Assembly: GCA_040902425.1 (NCBI GenBank)
Contig: JBBDXI010000100.1
Location: forward strand, 1-13,897
From: JBBDXI01 sp040902425
GTDB lineage: Bacteria > Planctomycetota > Phycisphaerae > Phycisphaerales > UBA1924
Direction: 5' to 3'
Length of the DNA: 13,897 nucleotides
Positions 11,954 to 13,897 of the stretch are shown in pieces (position 1 is the first letter of the stretch; each line of letters opens with the position of its first letter). The translations under genes were made by a program, and so were the position numbers. Under the pieces are notes generated by a model. That model saw nothing but the letters and a program-made list of their open reading frames with translations, did no database searches and had not been told where the DNA came from.

Positions 11954-13897
11954 ATGAGCGGGAGCATGCGGAACCGGTCGGCGGCGGCGATGGTGGCGGC
12001 GTGCGGCATGGCGGGCGCGGCCTCGGCGCAGACCATCCACCCCGAGGTTGAGCCCAACGACAACAAGACCCAGGCCCTGGCCAACGGGCCCATCGTCCTC
12101 CAGGCGGGCGACACCGTGGTCGGCGCCTCCACCGGCGCCCTCACCAACGGCACCGGCGACCTCAACACCGCCGACTACTTCCTCTTCCAGACCGTCCCGG
12201 CCCCGTTGGGCGTCTACCGCCACCGCCTCCTCTTCGGCCAGACGGGCACCGCGGGCCACTTCAGGAACTTCCGCGGCCTCGGCCAGTGGGACAGCGCCGT
12301 CAACTACTACCCCGGCCCCGCGCCCACCGGCTCGGGCACCGACGACTTCACCGCCAACTTCTGGAACACCCTCACGCCCGTCACCGTGAACACGCCCGCC
12401 CGCACCATGAAGTGGTACGGCTTCGGGCGCGCCGAGAAGCTCTACGACCGTGTCACCGGCGGGACCGCGACCACCGGGACCTACACCATGACCTACGACT
12501 CCGTCGCGGTCACCCCCGTCGACCTCGGCACCTTCGCCGGGGGCCTCATCACCATCAGCACCGCCGGCCAGGGCCACAACTCCGACACCGAGCTGTGGGT
12601 TTACGACGCCGACCTTCACCCCATCCCCGGCTTCAACAACGACAACGTGGGCATCTCCACCACCGCGGGCGGGGCCAACTCCACCCTTACCCGCGACTTC
12701 GTTCAGGGCGGCGTCTACTACCTCGCCCTGGGGGGGCAGAACCTCGCCAACACCCTCCCCTCGCCGACCGACGACAAGATGCGGAGCGTCTTCCTCAACG
12801 AGTTCCAGGACATGCTCACGTGCAGCAGCCACGTGGTGGACCTCAACTGCGCGTTCTCCATCACCGACGGCGCCGGCGCTGTGACGACCTACCCCGCGGG
12901 CGGCCCGGTCAACGTGATCCGGGGCGAGCCCCACGAGATCCTCTGGTACAGGCTCACCCTCACCGCCCCGGCCGCCGGCGCCTGCTGCCGCCCCGACGGC
13001 TCGTGCACCGTCGCCAGCGCCGGCGGCTGCGCGGCGGCCGGCGGGACCTTCACCGCCGGCGCGCCGTGTGTCTCGGTGAGCTGCGCCCAGCCGCCCCTGG
13101 GCGCCTGCTGCGGGACGGACGGCGCCTGCACGGCCGCCACCTCCTTCGCCTGCGCCGGCGCGGGGGGGACCTGGCGCGGCGCGGGCAGCGCCTGCCCCTC
13201 GGTCGCCTGCGACCGCGTGCAGGGGACGATCCCCGGGACGGTCCCCGGGCCGGTCGCCACCATCGGCTCCATCTTCTTCGACGTCACCGCCGGCGCCGCC
13301 GAGGTGACCGTCACCGGCCTCGATTACTACACCTCCTCCGGCACCCACAGCAACGCCGACGGCCCCGAGGGGCGCGTCTACGTCCACCCGCCCGGCACCT
13401 ATCTGTTCAACACGCAGAGCGTCAGCCACACCGAGCCGCCCTTCGGGTGGGTCGTCAACACCGACTTCACCTTCCCCGCCAACCCCGGCGCCTGGACCGC
13501 GCTCCACGTCGCGCTCGCGACGCCGGTCACGATCCCCGCCGGGCAGACGGTCGGCTTCAAGCTGGCCACTCGCATCCACGGCATCCGCATCGGCGGCCTG
13601 CTCAACCCCGGCGACCCCCGGACGTTCTCCGGGCCCGACGTGACCGTCTACAGCGAGCACGGCCAGACCGGCGTGACCACCAACTACCCCTACTGGGCGG
13701 CGATCCTGAGCGGCCCGCGCATCCTGATCGGGCGCGTGTACTACGCGGTGAGCGGCTCGTGCTACCCCAACTGCGACGGCAGCACGCAGGCGCCGGTGCT
13801 GAACGTCGCCGACTTCGGGTGCTTCCTGACGAAGTACGCCGCCGGCGACGCCTACGCCAACTGCGACGAGAGCACGCAGGCGCCGGTGCTGAACGTG
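11954..13897 (+). CDS. Second secreted modular protein with dockerin-like C-terminus, 3'-truncated by the window edge
   Basis: The frame is open for 648 codons from the ATG at 11954 to the last base, with no stop. GAGGAGG (11941-11947) lies six bases before the ATG. A signal peptide ends near ASAQ (residue 26). The N-domain begins HPEVEPNDNKTQA, the usual opening of PPC-like secreted domains, and continues through DLNTADYFLF, TELWVYDADL and GGVYYLALGGQN. Two six-Cys cassettes begin GACC at residues 342 and 383. A beta-sandwich follows (about 425-600; GSIFFDVTAGAAEVTVTGLD, PEGRVYVHPPGTYLF), similar in pattern to that of the upstream protein. The dockerin pair starts at Cys603 (CYPNCDGSTQAPVLNVADF) and is cut in its second unit; perhaps 15-20 residues are missing. 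A shared operon with the upstream gene is likely. Confidence 0.85.
   Translation, partial: MSGSMRNRSAAAMVAACGMAGAASAQTIHPEVEPNDNKTQALANGPIVLQAGDTVVGASTGALTNGTGDLNTADYFLFQTVPAPLGVYRHRLLFGQTGTAGHFRNFRGLGQWDSAVNYYPGPAPTGSGTDDFTANFWNTLTPVTVNTPARTMKWYGFGRAEKLYDRVTGGTATTGTYTMTYDSVAVTPVDLGTFAGGLITISTAGQGHNSDTELWVYDADLHPIPGFNNDNVGISTTAGGANSTLTRDFVQGGVYYLALGGQNLANTLPSPTDDKMRSVFLNEFQDMLTCSSHVVDLNCAFSITDGAGAVTTYPAGGPVNVIRGEPHEILWYRLTLTAPAAGACCRPDGSCTVASAGGCAAAGGTFTAGAPCVSVSCAQPPLGACCGTDGACTAATSFACAGAGGTWRGAGSACPSVACDRVQGTIPGTVPGPVATIGSIFFDVTAGAAEVTVTGLDYYTSSGTHSNADGPEGRVYVHPPGTYLFNTQSVSHTEPPFGWVVNTDFTFPANPGAWTALHVALATPVTIPAGQTVGFKLATRIHGIRIGGLLNPGDPRTFSGPDVTVYSEHGQTGVTTNYPYWAAILSGPRILIGRVYYAVSGSCYPNCDGSTQAPVLNVADFGCFLTKYAAGDAYANCDESTQAPVLNV
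13763..13897 (+). repeat. 90-bp dockerin-coding unit plus half of a second
   Basis: Unit 13763-13852 and the cut unit 13853-13897 repeat the DNA of 11679-11858. The last 45 bases of the window are identical to 11769-11813. The 26-bp core is at 13781-13806 and 13871-13896. Confidence 0.9.

Noticed and set aside
11750..13660. Long minus-strand open frame of 636 codons
   Set aside because: It is antisense to two secreted proteins with signal peptides, Cys cassettes and Shine-Dalgarno sites. Its translation is a monotonous Gly/Ala/Val/Asp/Arg mix typical of a shadow frame in GC-rich DNA.

Overview
The window is GC-rich throughout and looks like a draft scaffold (a run of 10 Ns at 7989-7998) from a planctomycete, most likely of the class Phycisphaerae. 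The evidence is indirect: secreted proteins with six-cysteine 'GACC' cassettes and paired C-terminal GC-type dockerin-like repeats, small membrane proteins ending in CPxCG zinc ribbons, an ArsR/SRPBCC/DUF1579 cluster, and several families of short palindromic repeats. No rRNA, tRNA, CRISPR array or transposase was seen.

Layout. 1-566 (+): 3' part of a NeuD/PglD-type sugar O-acyltransferase. 567-626: palindromic and period-8 repeats at a convergent junction. 627-5470 (-): eight genes. In transcription order these are a P-loop kinase-like protein with a nucleoside-deoxyribosyltransferase-like C-terminus, a BamE/SmpA-like lipoprotein, a membrane-anchored protein whose domain breaks off, two tandem membrane/zinc-ribbon paralogs, a DUF4870 membrane protein, LptB, and a PEGA-domain lipoprotein whose start overlaps lptB by four bases. 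A 170-bp cluster of five 23-bp repeats lies between the zinc-ribbon pair and the DUF4870 gene. 5566-8613 (+): an orphan VapB-like antitoxin, an ArsR regulator with a clear promoter, an SRPBCC/AHSA1 protein, a secreted DUF1579 protein, and sucD interrupted by the gap. 8627-9880 (-): an unrecognised 417-residue protein. 10029-13897 (+): two large secreted modular proteins; the second runs off the window without a stop.

How the genes fit together. LptB and the PEGA lipoprotein are translationally coupled and point to the outer envelope. ArsR and SRPBCC form a two-gene unit. The two secreted proteins share three module types (six-cysteine cassettes, a probable beta-sandwich, a dockerin pair) and their dockerin DNA is nearly identical, so they look like members of one expanding surface family.

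Most interesting signals. Palindromic elements sit inside coding sequence twice: one splits sucD at its assembly gap and reads open in frame on both sides, and another encodes the entire lipoprotein signal peptide of the PEGA protein. Several genes lack a Shine-Dalgarno and have a promoter-like -10 about 6-7 bases before the start codon, which suggests leaderless transcripts. Function calls rest on motif recognition by eye; no database search was possible.
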